Source: Isoperla grammatica (lineage: Eukaryota; Arthropoda; Insecta; Plecoptera; Perlodidae). From it: a stretch of DNA of 64,000 nucleotides. This document shows positions 40,846 to 53,400 of this stretch, in pieces. The stretch spans positions 434,001 through 498,000 of the forward strand of contig CAMDTW010000523.1 in NCBI GenBank assembly GCA_945910005.1, read 5' to 3'. The notes below the pieces were generated by a model. The model saw only the letters and a list, made by a program, of their open reading frames with translations, made no database searches and had not been told where the DNA came from. Both the position numbers and the translations under genes were made by a program. Position 1 is the stretch's first letter; each line of letters begins with the position of its first letter.

Positions 40846-43800
40846 TATATGCTGAGTCTTATATGCTGGGTATTATATGCTGGGTCTAATATGCTGAGTC
40901 TTATATGCTGGGTCTTATATGCTGGGTCTTATACGCTAGGTCTTATATGCTGGGTCTTATATGCTGAGTCTTTTATGCTGGGTCTTATATGCTAAGTCTC
41001 ATATGCTGAGTCTTATATGCTGAGTCTTATATGCTGAGTCTTATACGCTGAGTCTTATATGCAGGTTCTCATATGCTGAGTCTTATATGCTGAGTCTTAT
41101 ATGCTGAGTCTTATATGCAGGTTCTTATATGATGGTCTTATATGCTGAGTCTTATATGCTTGGTCTTGTATGCTGTGTCTTATATGCAGGTTCTTATATG
41201 CTGAGTCTTATATGCTGGGTCTTATATGCTGGGTCTTATATGCAGGGTCTTAAATGCTCAGTCTTATATGCTGTGTCTAATTTGCTGGGTCTTATATGCT
41301 GGGTCTTATATGCTGGGTCTTATATGCTGGGTCTTATATGCTGAGTCTTATATGCTGAGTCTTATATGCTGGGTCTAATATGCTGAGTCTTATTACTGGT
41401 TTTTATATGCTGGGTCTTATATGCTGAGTCTTATATGCAGGTTCTTATATGCTGAGTCTTAAATGCAGGTTCTTTTATGCAGGTTCTTATATGCACGTTC
41501 TTATATGCTGAGTCTTATATGCAGGTTCTTAAATGCTGGGTCTTATATGCTGAGTCTAATATGCTGGGTCTTATATGCTAAGTCTTATATGCAGGTTCTT
41601 ATATGATGAGTCTTATATGATGAGTCTCATATGCTGACTCTTATATGCTGATCCTTACATGCTGGGTCTTATATGCTGGGTCTTATATGCCGGGTCTTAT
41701 ATGCTGGGTCTTAAATGCTGAGTCTTATATGCTGGGTCTTATATGCTGAATCTAATATGCTGGGTCTAATATGCTGGGTCTTTAATGCTGAGTCTTATAT
41801 GCAGGGTCTTATATGCAGGGTCTTATATGCTGAGTCTTATATGCTGGGTCTAATATGCTGGGTCTTATATGCTGGGTCTTATACGCTGGGTCTTATATGC
41901 TGAGTCTTATATGCAGGGTCTTATATGCAGGGTCTTATATGCTGAGTCTTATATTCTGGGTCTTATATGCAGGTTCTTATATGCTGAGTCTTATATGCAG
42001 AGTCTTATATGCTGGGTCTTATATGCTGGGTCTTATATGCTGGATCTTATATGCTGAGTCTTATATGCTGGGTCTAATGTGCTAGGTCTTATATGCAGGT
42101 TCTTATATGCTGAGTCTTATATGCAGGTTCTTATATGCTGAGTCTTATATGCTGAGTCTTATATGCTGGGTCTTATATGCAGGTTCTTATATGCTGAGTC
42201 TTATATGCTGGGTCTTATATGCTAAGTGTAATATGCTGGGTCTTATATGCTGGGTCTAACATGCAGGGTCTTATCTGCAGGGTCTTATATGCTGGGTCTT
42301 ATATGCTGAGTCTTATATGCTGAGTCTTATATGCTGGGTCTTATATGCTGGGTCTTATATGCTGGGTCTTATATGCTGGGTCTTACATGCAGAGTCTTAT
42401 ATGCAGGGTCTTATATGCTGGGTCTTATATGCTAAGTCTTATATGCTTAGTCTTATATGCTGGGTCTTATATGCTGTCTCTTTTATGCTGAGTCTTACAT
42501 GCTGGGTCTTATATGCAGGTTCTTATATGCTGAGTCTTATATGCTGAGTCTTATGTGCTGGGTATTATATGCTGAGTCTTATATGCTGGGTCTTATATGC
42601 TGAGTCTTATATGCTGAGTCCTATATGCTGAGTCTTATATGCTGAGTCTTATATGCTGGGTCTAATATGCTGGGTGTTATATGCTAGGTCTAATATGCTG
42701 GGTCTTATATGCTGAGTCTTATATGCAGGGTCTTATATGCGGGGTCTTATATGCTGAGTCTTATATGCTAGGTCTTATATGCTGGGTCTTACATGCAGGG
42801 TCTTATATGCAGGGCCTTATATGCTAGGTCTTATTTGCTGAGTCTTATATGCTTCGTCTTATATGCTGGGTCTTATATGCAGTCTCTTACATGCTGAGTC
42901 TTACATGCTGGGTCTTATATAAGGTTCTTATATGCTGAGTCTTATATGCTGAGTCTTATGTGCTTAGTCTTATATGCTGGGTCTTATAAGCTGGGTCTTT
43001 CATGCTGGGTCTTATATGCTGGGTCTTATATGCTGGGTCTTATATGCTGAGTCTTATATGCTGAGTCTTATATGCTGAGTCTTATATGCTGAGTCTTATA
43101 TGCTGGGTCCTATATGCTGAGTCTTATATGCAGGGTCTTATATGCAGGGTTTTATATGCTAAGTCTTATATGCTTAGTCTTAAATGCTGGGTCTTATATG
43201 CTGAATCTAATATGCTGGGTCTAATATGCTGGGTCTTATATGCTGAGTCTTATATGCAGGGTCTTATAGCAGGGTCTTATATGCTGAGTCTTATATGCTG
43301 GGTCTAATATGCTGGGTCTTATATGCTGGGTCTTATACGCTGGATCTAATATGCTGAGTCCCATATGCTGGGTCTAATGTGCTGGGTCTATTATGCAGGT
43401 TCTTATATGCTGAGTCTTATATGCAGGTTCTTATATGCTGAGTCTTATATGCTGAGTCTTATATGCTGGGTCTTATATGCAGGTTCTTATATGCTGAGTC
43501 TTATATGCTGGGTCTTAGTTGCTGGGTCTAATATGCTGGGTCTTATATGCTGGGTCTTACATGCAGGGTCTTATATGCAGGGTCTTATATGCTGGGTCTT
43601 ATATGCTGAGTCTTATATGCTGAGTCTTATATGCTGGGTCTTGTATGCTGGGTCTTATATGCTGGGTCTTATATGCTGGGTCTGACATGCAGAGTCTTAT
43701 ATGCAGGGTTTTATATGCTGGGTCTTATATGCTTAGTCTTATATGCTGAGTCTTATATGCTGGGTCTTATATGCTGTCTCTTACATGCTGAGTCTTACAT

Positions 43801-44388
43801 GCAGGGTCTTATATGCAGGTTCTTATATGCTGAGTCTTATATGCTGAGTCTTATGTGCTGGGTCTTATATGCTGAGTCTTATATGCTGGGTCTTATATGC
43901 TGAGTCTTATATGCTGAGTCTTATATGCTGAGTCTTATATGCCGAGTCTTTTATGCTGGGTCTAATATGCTGGGTCTTATATGCTGGGTCTAATATGCTG
44001 GGTCTTATATGCTGAGTCCTATATGCAGGGTCTTATATGCGGGGTCTTATATGCTGAGTCTTATATGCTAGGTCTTATATGCTGGGTCTTACATGCAGGG
44101 TCTTATATGCAGGGCCTTATATGCTGGGTCTTATATGCTGAGTCTTATATGCTTCGTCTTATATGCTGGGTCTTATATGCAGTCTCTTACATGCTGAGTC
44201 TTACATGCTGGGTCTTATATGAAGGTTCTTATATGCTAAGTCTTATATGCTGAGTCTTATGTGCTAAGTCTTATATGCTGAGTCTTATTTGCCTAGTCTT
44301 ATATGCTGGGTCTTATATGCTGGGTCTTTTATGCTGGGTCTTACATGCTGGGTCTTATATGCTGGGTCTTATATGCTGGGTCTTATAT
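40846..44388 (+). repeat. Shortened unit, copy E
   Basis: Matches D at +3,677 bp up to about 42,030. It then includes 182 bp (13 units: GCTGGATC to TCTAATGTGCTAGG and on) that D lacks, so the offset becomes 3,859, then 3,860 after a 1-bp difference (GGGTCTTAT near 43,317 against GGGTTTAT in D). Private marks: GCTAAGTGTAATATG (42,221) and TTATCTGCAGGG (42,271). The match to D stops at 44,389, where D starts its second cassette Q. Confidence 0.87.
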
Positions 44389-45709
44389 GCTGAGTCTTAT
44401 ATGCTGAGTCTTATATGCTGAGTCTTAAATGCTGAGTCTTATATGCTGGGTCTTATATGCTGAGTCTTATATGCAGGGTCTTATATGCAGGGTTTTATAT
44501 GCTAAGTCTTATATGCTAAGTCTTAAATGCTGGGTCTTATATGCTGAATCAAATATGCTGGGTCTAATATGCTGGGTCTTATATGCTAAGTCTTATATGC
44601 TGGGTCTAATATGCTGGGTCTTATATGCTGAGTCTTATATGCAGGGTCTTATATGCTGGGTCTTACATGCAGGGTCTAATATGCAGGGCCTTATATGCTG
44701 GGTCTTATATGCTGAGTCTTATATGCTTCGTCTTATATGCTGGGTCTTATATGCAGTCTCTTACATGCTGAGTCTTACAGGCTGGGTCTTATATGAATGT
44801 TCTTATATGCTGAGTCTTATATGCTGAGTCTTATGTGCTAAGTCTTATATGTTGAGTCTTATATGCTGGGTCTTATAAGCTGAGTCTTATATGCTGAGTC
44901 TTATATGCTGAGTCTTATATTCTGAGTCTTATATGCTGAGTCTTATATGCTGGGTCTTATATGCTGGGTCTTATATGCTGTGTCTTTTATGCAGGGTCTT
45001 ATATGCAGGGTTTTATATGCTGAGTCTTATATGCTAAGTCTTAAATGCTGGGTCTTATATGCTGAATCTAATATGCTGGGTCTAATATGCTGGGTCTTTT
45101 ATGCTGAGTCTTTTATGCAGGGTCTTATATGCAGGGTCTTATATGCTGTGTCTTATATGCTGGGTCTAATATGCTGGGTCTTATATGCTGGGTCTAATAC
45201 GCTGGGTCTTATATGCTGAGTCTTATATGCAGGGTCTTATATGCAGGGTCTTATATGCTGAGTTTATATGCAGGGTCTTATATGCAGGGTCTTATATGCT
45301 GAGTCTTATATGCTGGGTCTAATATGCTGGGTCTTATATGCTGGGTCTTATATGCTGGGTCTTATATGCTGAGTCTTATATGCAGGGTCTTATATGCAGG
45401 GTCTTATATGCTGAGTCTTATATGCAGGGTCTTATATGCTGGGTCTTATATGCTGGGTCTTATATGCTAGGTCTTATATGCTGAGTCTTATATGCAGGGT
45501 CTTATATGCAGGGTCTTATATGCTGAATCTTATATGCTGGGTCTTATATGCAGGTTCTTATATGCTGAGTCTTATATGCTGAGTCTTATATGCTGAGTCT
45601 TATATGCTGAGTCTTATATGCTGGGTCTTATATGCTGGGTCTTATATCCTGGGTCTTATATGCTGGGTCTTATATGCTGGGTCTTATATGCTGGGTTTTA
45701 TATGCTGTG

Positions 45710-46400
45710 TCTTAAATGCTGAGTCATATGCTGGGTCTTATATGCTGAGTCTTATATGCTGAGTCTTATATGCTGGGTCTTATATGCCGGGTCTTATATG
45801 CTGGGTCTTATATGCTGAGTCTTATATGCTGGGTCTTATATGCTGGGTCTTATATGCTGGGTCTTATATGCTGGGTCTTATATGCTGAGTCTTATATGCA
45901 GGTTCTTATATGCTGAGTCTTATATGCTGAGTCTTATATGCTGAGTCTAATATGCAGGTTCTTATATGCTGGGTCTTATATGCTGAGTCTTATATGCTGG
46001 GTCTTATATGCTGGGTCTTATTTGCAGGTTCTTATATGCTGGGTCTTATATGCTGGGTCTTAAATGCTGGGTCTTATATGCTGGGTCTTATATGCTGAGT
46101 CTTATATGCAGGTTCTTATATGCTGGGTCTTATATGCTGGGTCTTATATGCTAGGTCTTATAAGCAGGGTCTTATATGCTGAGTCTTTTATGCTGAGTCT
46201 TATATGCTGGGTCTTATATGCTGGGTCTTATATGCTGGGTCTTATATGCAGGGTCTTATATGCTGAGTCTTATATGCTGGGTCTTATATGCTGGGTCTTA
46301 TATGCTGGGTCTTATATGCAGGGTCTTATATGCTTAGTCTTATATGCTGAGTCTAATATGCTGGGTCTTATATGCTGGGATTTATATGCTGGGTCTTATA
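45710..46400 (+). repeat. 1,653-bp spaced duplication, left copy
   Basis: Matches 47,360-48,053 at about 1,653 bp (118 units plus 1). Shared marks are TTAAATGCTGAG, a TTAAATGCTGGG unit, TATAAGCAGGG and GGGATTTA (46,377 and 48,030). Private changes of this copy are GAGTCATATGC, GCCGGG near 45,785 and TCTTTTATGCTGAG near 46,185. Confidence 0.75.
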
Positions 46401-46515
46401 TGCTGAGTCTTATATGCTGAGTCATATATGCTGAGTCTTATATGCTGGGTTATATGCTGAGTTATATATGCTGGGTTATATGCTGGGTCTTATATGCAGG
46501 TTCTTATATGCAGAG
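46377..46515 (+). repeat. Cassette P, internally deleted copy (139 bp)
   Basis: Has the GGGATTTA start, the two GGGTTATATG 12-bp units and the GCAGAG end, but only a few GCTGAG units between. About 518 bp of the normal 657-bp cassette are missing, including the GTTGAG, GCAGGT, GATGAG and GCCGGG markers. It also has GAGTTATATATG between the 12-bp units. Confidence 0.8.
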
Positions 46516-46999
46516 TCTTATATGCTGAGTCTTATATGCTGAGTCTTATATGCTGAGTCTTATATGCTGGGTATTATATGCTGGGTCTTATATGCTGGGT
46601 CTTATATGCTGGGTCCTTTATGCTGAGTCTTATATGCAGGGTCTTATATGCAGGGTCTTATATGCTGAGTCTCATATGCTAAGTTTTATATGCTGGGTCT
46701 TACATGCTGGGTCTTATATGCTGGGCCTTATATGAAGGTTCTTATATGCTGAGTCTTATATGCTGAGTCTTATGTGCTGGGTCTTATATGCTGAGTCTTA
46801 TATGCTGGGTCTTATATGCTGAGTCTTATATGCTGGGTCTTATATGCTGGGTCTTATATGCTGAGTCTTATATGCAGGGTCTTATATGCAGGGTCTTATA
46901 TGCTGAGTCTTATATGCTAAGTCTTAAATGCTGGGTCTTATATGCTGAATCTAATATGCTGGGTCTAATATGCTGGGTCTTATATGCTGAGTCTTATAT

Positions 47000-47015
47000 G
47001 CAGGGTCTTATATTT
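47000..47015 (+). repeat. 16-bp unit (extra TT)
   Basis: GCAGGGTCTTATATTT before the next GCAGGG, two bases longer than normal. I saw it once only. Confidence 0.8.
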
Positions 47016-47311
47016 GCAGGGTCTTATATGCTGAGTCTTATATGCTGGGTCTTATATGCTGGGTCTTATATGCTGGGTCTTATATGCTGGGTCTTATATG
47101 CTGGGTCTTATATGCAGGGTCTTATATGCTGAGTCTTATTTGCTGAGTCTTATATGCTGGGTCTTATATGCTGGGTCTTATATGCAGGGTCTTATATGCG
47201 GGTTCTTATATGCTGAGTCTTATATGCTGAGTCTTATATGCTGAGTCTTATATGCTGGGTCTTATATGCTGGGTCTTATATGCTGGGTCTTATATGCTGG
47301 GTCTTATATGC

Positions 47312-47328
47312 TGGGTCTTCTTATATGC
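47312..47328 (+). repeat. 17-bp unit (extra CTT)
   Basis: GCTGGGTCTTCTTATAT contains a duplicated CTT, probably from slippage. I saw it only here. Confidence 0.8.
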
Positions 47329-48029
47329 TGGGTCTTATATGCTGGGTTTTATATGCTGGGTCTTAAATGCTGAGTCTTATATGCTGGGTCTTATATGCTG
47401 AGTCTTATATGCTGAGTCTTATATGCTGGGTCTTATATGCTGGGTCTTATATGCTGGGTCTTATATGCTGAGTCTTATATGCTGGGTCTTATATGCTGGG
47501 TCTTATATGCTGGGTCTTATATGCTGGGTCTTATATGCTGAGTCTTATATGCAGGTTCTTATATGCTGAGTCTTATATGCTGAGTCTTATATGCTGAGTC
47601 TTATATGCAGGTTCTTATATGCTGGGTCTTATATGCTGAGTCTTATCTGCTGGGTCTTATATGCTGGGTCTTATATGCAGGTTCTGATATGCTGGGTCTT
47701 ATATGCTGGGTCTTAAATGCTGGGTCTTATATGCTGGGTCTTATATGCTGAGTCTTATATGCAGGTTCTTATATGCTGGGTCTTTTATGCTGGGTCTTAT
47801 ATGCTGGGTCTTATAAGCAGGGTCTTATATGCTGAGTCTTATATGCTGAGTCTTATATGCTGGGTCTTATATGCTGGGTCTTATATGCTGGGTCTTATAT
47901 GCAGGGTCTTATATGCTGAGTCTTATATGCTGGGTCTTATATGCTGGGTCTTATATGCTGGGTCTTATATGCAGGGTCTTATATGCTTAGTCTTATATGC
48001 TGAGTCTTATATGCTGGGTCTTATATGCT

Positions 48030-48630
48030 GGGATTTATATGCTGGGTCTTATATGCAGGGTCTTATATGTTGAGTCTTATATGCTGGGTCTAATATGCTG
48101 GGTCTTATATGCTGGGTCTTATATGCTGGGTCTTATATGCTGAGTCTTATATGCTGAGTCTTATATGTTGGGTCTTATATGCTGAGTCTTATATGCTAAG
48201 TCTTATATGCTGGGTCTTATATGCTGAGTCTTATAAGCAGGTTCTTATATGCTGAGTCTTAAATGCAGGTTCTTATATGCAGGTTCTTATATGCAGGTTC
48301 TTATATGCTGAGTCTTATATGCAGGTTCTTATATGCTGGGTCTTATATGCTGAGTCTTATATGCAGGTTCTTATATGATGAGTCTTATATGCTGAGTCTT
48401 ATATGCTGAGTCTTACATGCTGGGTCTTATATGCTGGGTCTTATATGCCGGGTCTTATATGCTGGGTCTTATATGCTGAGTCTTATATGCTGAGTCTTAT
48501 ATGCTAAGTCTTATATGCTGAGTCTTATATGCTGAGTCTTATATGCTGAGTCTTATATGCTGGGTTATATGCTGAGTCTTATATGCTGGGTTATATGCTG
48601 AGTCTTATATGCAGGTTCTTATATGCAGAG
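48030..48630 (+). repeat. Cassette P, copy 7 (601 bp)
   Basis: Complete ends but 56 bp shorter than the 657-bp form. It lacks the TCCTTAATGCTGGG step and has fewer GCTGAG units; the second 12-bp unit is followed by GCTGAG where others have GCTGGG. It lies just 404 bp before copy 8. Confidence 0.83.
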
Positions 48631-48680
48631 TCTTATATGCTGAGTCTTATATGCTGAGTCTTATATGCTGAGTCTTATAT

Positions 48681-50407
48681 GCTAGGTCTTATATGCAGGT
48701 TCTTATATGCTGAGTCTTATATGCAGGTTCTTATATGCTGATTCTTATATGCTGAGTCTTATATGCTGGGTCTTATATGCAGGTTCTTATATGCTGAGTC
48801 TTATATGCTGGGTCTTATATGCTGGGTCTAATAAGCTGGGTCTTATATGCTGGGTCTTATATGCTGAGTCTTATATGCTGAGTCTTATATTCTGGGTCTT
48901 ATATGCTGGGTCTTATATGCTGAGTCTTATATGGAGGGTCTTATATGCAGGGTCTAATATGCTGAGTCTTATATGCTAAGTCTTAAATGCTGGGTCTTAT
49001 ATGCTGAATCTTATATGCTGGGTCTTATATGCTGGGATTTATATGCTGGGTCTTATATGCAGGGTCTTATATGTTGAGTCTTATATGCTGGGTCTAATAT
49101 GCTGGGTCTTATATGCTGGGTCTTATATGCTGGGTCTTATATGCTGAGTCTTATATGCTGAGTCTTATATGTTGGGTCTTATATGCTGAGTCTTATATGC
49201 TAAGTCTTATATGCTGGGTCTTATATGCTGAGTCTTATAAGCAGGTTCTTATATGCTGAGTCTTAAATGCAGGTTCTTATATGCAGGTTCTTATATGCAG
49301 GTTCTTATATGCTGAGTCTTATATGCAGGTTCTTATATGCTGGGTCTTATATGCTGAGTCCTTAATGCTGGGTCTTATATGCTGAGTCTTATATGCAGGT
49401 TCTTATATGATGAGTCTTATATGCTGAGTCTTATATGCTGAGTCTTACATGCTGGGTCTTATATGCTGGGTCTTATATGCCGGGTCTTATATGCTGGGTC
49501 TTATATGCTGAGTCTTATATGCTGAGTCTTATATGCTGAGTCTTATATGCTGAGTCTTATATGCTGAGTCTTATATGCTAAGTCTTATATGCTGAGTCTT
49601 ATATGCTGAGTCTTATATGCTGGGTTATATGCTGAGTCTTATATGCTGGGTTATATGCTGGGTCTTATATGCAGGTTCTTATATGCAGAGTCTTATATGC
49701 TGAGTCTTATATGCTGAGTCTTATATGCTGAGTCTTATATGCTGGGTCTTATATGCTGGGTCTTATATGCTGGGTCTTATATGCTGGGTCTTATATGCTG
49801 AGTCTTATATGCAGGGTCTTATATGCAGGGTCTTATATGCTGAGTCTCATATGCTAAGTTTTATATGCTGGGTCTTACATGCTGGGTCTTTTATGCTGGG
49901 CCTTATATGAAGGTTCTTATATGCTGAGTCTTATATGCTGAGTCTTATGTGCTGGGTCTTATATGCTGAGTCTTATATGCTGGGTCTTATATGCTGAGTC
50001 TTATATGCTGGGTCTTATATGCTGGGTCTTATATGCTGAGTCTTATCTGCAGGGTCTTATTTGCAGGGTCTTATATGCTGAGTCTTATATGCTAAGTCTT
50101 AAATGCTGGGTCTTATATGCTGAATCTAATATGCTGGGTCTAATATGCTGGGTCTTATATGCTGAGTCTTATTTGCAGGGTCTTATATGCAGGGTCTTAT
50201 ATGCTGAGTCTTATATGCTGGGTCTTATATGCTGGGTCTTATATGCTGGGTCTTATATGCTGGGTCTTTTATGCTGGGTCTTATATGCAGGGTCTTATAT
50301 GCTGAGTCTTATTTGCTGAGTCGTATATGCTGGGTCTTATATGCTGGGTCTTATATGCAGGGTCTTATATGCTGAGTCTTATATGCTGGGTCTTATATGC
50401 TGGGTCT
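48681..50407 (+). repeat. Leader of second series (copy of 21,960-23,686)
   Basis: Constant offset of 26,721 bp from the B leader. The match begins abruptly at GCTAGGTC (48,681); just before it the sequences differ (AGTCTTATAT here, GGTCTAATGT at 21.95 kb). It contains cassette P copy 8 (49,034-49,690). At 50,408 the sequence equals the start of both B (23,687) and C (30,428). Confidence 0.87.
49034..49690 (+). repeat. Cassette P, copy 8 (657 bp)
   Basis: Identical in marker order to copies 4 and 5, including the GCTAAG inside the GCTGAG run; 26,721 bp after copy 5. Confidence 0.87.
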
Positions 50408-53400
50408 TATATGCTGGGTCTTATATGCGGGTTCTTATATGCTGAGTCTTATATGCTGGGTCTTATATGCTGGGTCTTATATGCAGGGTCTTATATGCTG
50501 AGTCTTATATGCTGAGTCTTATATGCTGGGTCTTATATGCTGGGTCTTATATGCTGGGTCTTATATGCAGGGTCTTAAATGCTCAGTCTTATATGCTGGG
50601 TCTAATATGCTGGGTCTTATATGCTGGGTCTTATATGCTGGGTCTTATATGCTGGGTCTTATATGCTGAGTCTTATATGCTGAGTCTTATATGCTGGGTC
50701 TTATATGCTGAGTCTTATATGCTGGTTTTTATATGCTGGGTCTTATATGCTGAGTCTTATATGCAGGTTCTTATATGCTGAGTCTTAAATGCAGGTTCTT
50801 ATATGCAGGTTCTTATATGCAGGTTCTTATATGCTAAGTCTTATATGCAGGTTCTTAAATGCTGGGTCTTATATGCTGAGTCTTATATGCTGGGTCTTAT
50901 ATGCTGAGTCTTATATGCAGGTTCTTTTATGATGAGTCTTATATGATGAGTCTCATATGCTGACTCTTATATGCTGACCCTTACATGCTGGGTCTTATAT
51001 GCTGGGTCTTATATGCCGGGTCTTATATGCTGGGTCTTAAATGCTGAGTCTTATATGCTGGGTCTTATATGCTGAATCTAATATGCTGGGTCTAATATGC
51101 TGGGTCTTATATGCTGAGTCTTATATGCAGGGTCTTATATGCAGGGTCTTATATGCTGAGTCTTATATGCTGGGTCTAATATGCTGGGTCTTATATGCTG
51201 GGTCTTATACGCTGGGTCTTATATGCTGAGTCTTATATGCAGGGTCTTATATGCAGGGTCTCATATGCTAAGTCTTATATGCAAAGTCTTATATGCAGGG
51301 TCTTATATGCTGATTCTTATATGCTGGGTCTAATATGCTGGGTCTTATATGCTGGGTCTTATATGCTGGGTCTAATATGCTGAGTCTAATATGCAGGGTC
51401 TTATATGCAGGGTCTTATATGCTGAGTCTTATATGCAGGGTCTTATATGCTGGGTCTTATATGCTGGGTCTTATATGCTGGGTCTTATATGCTGAGTCTT
51501 ATATGCAGGGTCTTATATGCAGGGTCTTATATGCTAAGTCTTATATGCTTAGTCTTATATGCTGGGTCTTATATGCTGAGTCTTATATGCTGGGTCTTAT
51601 ATGCAGGTTCTTATATGCTGAGTCTTATATGCTGAGTCTTATATGCTGAGTCTTATATGCTGAGTCTTATATTCTGGGTCTTATATGCTGGGTCTTATAT
51701 GCTGGGTCTTATATGCTGGGTCTTATATGCTGGGTCTTATATGCTGGGTCTTATATGCTGGGTCTTAAATGCTGAGTCTTATATGCTGGGTCTTATATGC
51801 TGAGTCTTATATGCTGAGTCTTATATGCTGGGTCTTATATGCTGGGTCTTATATGCTGGGTCTTATATGCTGAGTCTTATATGCTGGGTCTTATATGCTG
51901 GGTCTTATATGCTGGGTCTTATATGCTGGGTCATATATGCTGAGTCTTATATGCTGGGTATTATATGCTGGGTCTAATATGCTGAGTCTTATATGCTGGG
52001 TCTTATATGCTGGGTCTTATACGCTAGGTCTTATATGCTGGGTCTTATATGCTGAGTCTTATATGCTGGGTCTTATATGCTAAGTCTCATATGCTGAGTC
52101 TTATATGCTGAGTCTTATATGCTGAGTCTTATACGCTGAGTCTTATATGCAGGTTCTCATATGCTGAGTCTTATATGCTGAGTCTTATATGCTGAGTCTT
52201 ATATGCAGGTTCTTATATGCTGGGTCTTATATGCTGAGTCTTATATGCTTGGTCTTGTATGCTGTGTCTTATATGCAGGTTCTTATATGCTGAGTCTTAT
52301 ATGCTGGGTCTTATATGCTGGGTCTTATATGCAGGGTCTTAAATGCTCAGTCTTATATGCTGTGTCTAATTTGCTGGGTCTTATATGCTGGGTCTTATAT
52401 GCTGGGTCTTATATGCTGGGTCTTATATGCTGAGTCTTATATGCTGAGTCTTATATGCTGGGTCTAATATGCTGAGTCTTATATGCTGGTTTTTATATGC
52501 TGGGTCTTATATGCTGAGTCTTATATGCAGGTTCTTATATGCTGAGTCTTAAATGCAGGTTCTTTTATGCAGGTTCTTATATGCAGGTTCTTATATGCTG
52601 AGTCTTATATGCAGGTTCTTAAATGCTGGGTCTTATATGCTGAGTCTAATATGCTGGGTCTTATATGCTAAGTCTTATATGCAGGTTCTTATATGATGAG
52701 TCTTATATGATGAGTCTCATATGCTGACTCTTATATGCTGACCCTTACATGCTGGGTCTTATATGCTGGGTCTTATATGCCGGGTCTTATATGCTGGGTC
52801 TTAAATGCTGAGTCTTATATGCTGGGTCTTATATGCTGAATCTAATATGCTGGGTCTAATATGCTGGGTCTTTAATGCTGAGTCTTATATGCAGGGTCTT
52901 ATATGCAGGGTCTTATATGCTGAGTCTTATATGCTGGGTCTAATATGCTGGGTCTTATATGCTGGGTCTTATACGCTGGGTCTTATATGCTGAGTCTTAT
53001 ATGCAGGGTCTTATATGCAGGGTCTTATATGCTGAGTCTTATATGCAGGGTCTTATATGCAGGGTGTTATATGCTGAGTCTTATATGCTGGGTCTAATAT
53101 GCTGGGTCTTATATGCTGGGTCTTATATGCTGGGTCTTATATGCTGAGTCTTATATGCAGGGTCTTATATGCAGGGTCTTATATGCAGGGTCTTATATGC
53201 TGAGTCTTATATGCAGGGTCTTATATGCTGGGTCTTATATGCTGGGTCTTATATGCTGGGTCTTATATGCTGAGTCTTATATGCAGGGTCTTATATGCAG
53301 GGTCTTATATGCTGAGTCTTATATGCTTAGTCTTATATGCTGGGTCTTATATGCTGAGTCTTATATGCTTGGTCTTATATGCAGGTTTTTATATGCTGAG

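Larger units (their letters stand above)
44389..48680 (+). repeat. Linking segment of mixed origin
   Basis: Not part of the regular B-E series. Its left part resembles the 5.5-kb and 28.8-kb regions; 45.2-45.6 kb resembles 10.1-10.4 kb. The stretch 46.5-47.2 kb resembles 15.9-16.6 kb, and 47.7-48.65 kb matches 6.63-7.6 kb. It holds most of the private indels in the right half of the window: GAGTTTATATG near 45,262, GAGTCATATGC near 45,720, ATATTTGCAGGG near 47,012 and GGGTCTTCTTAT near 47,318. The next copy of this segment, if any, lies beyond the window. Confidence 0.75.
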
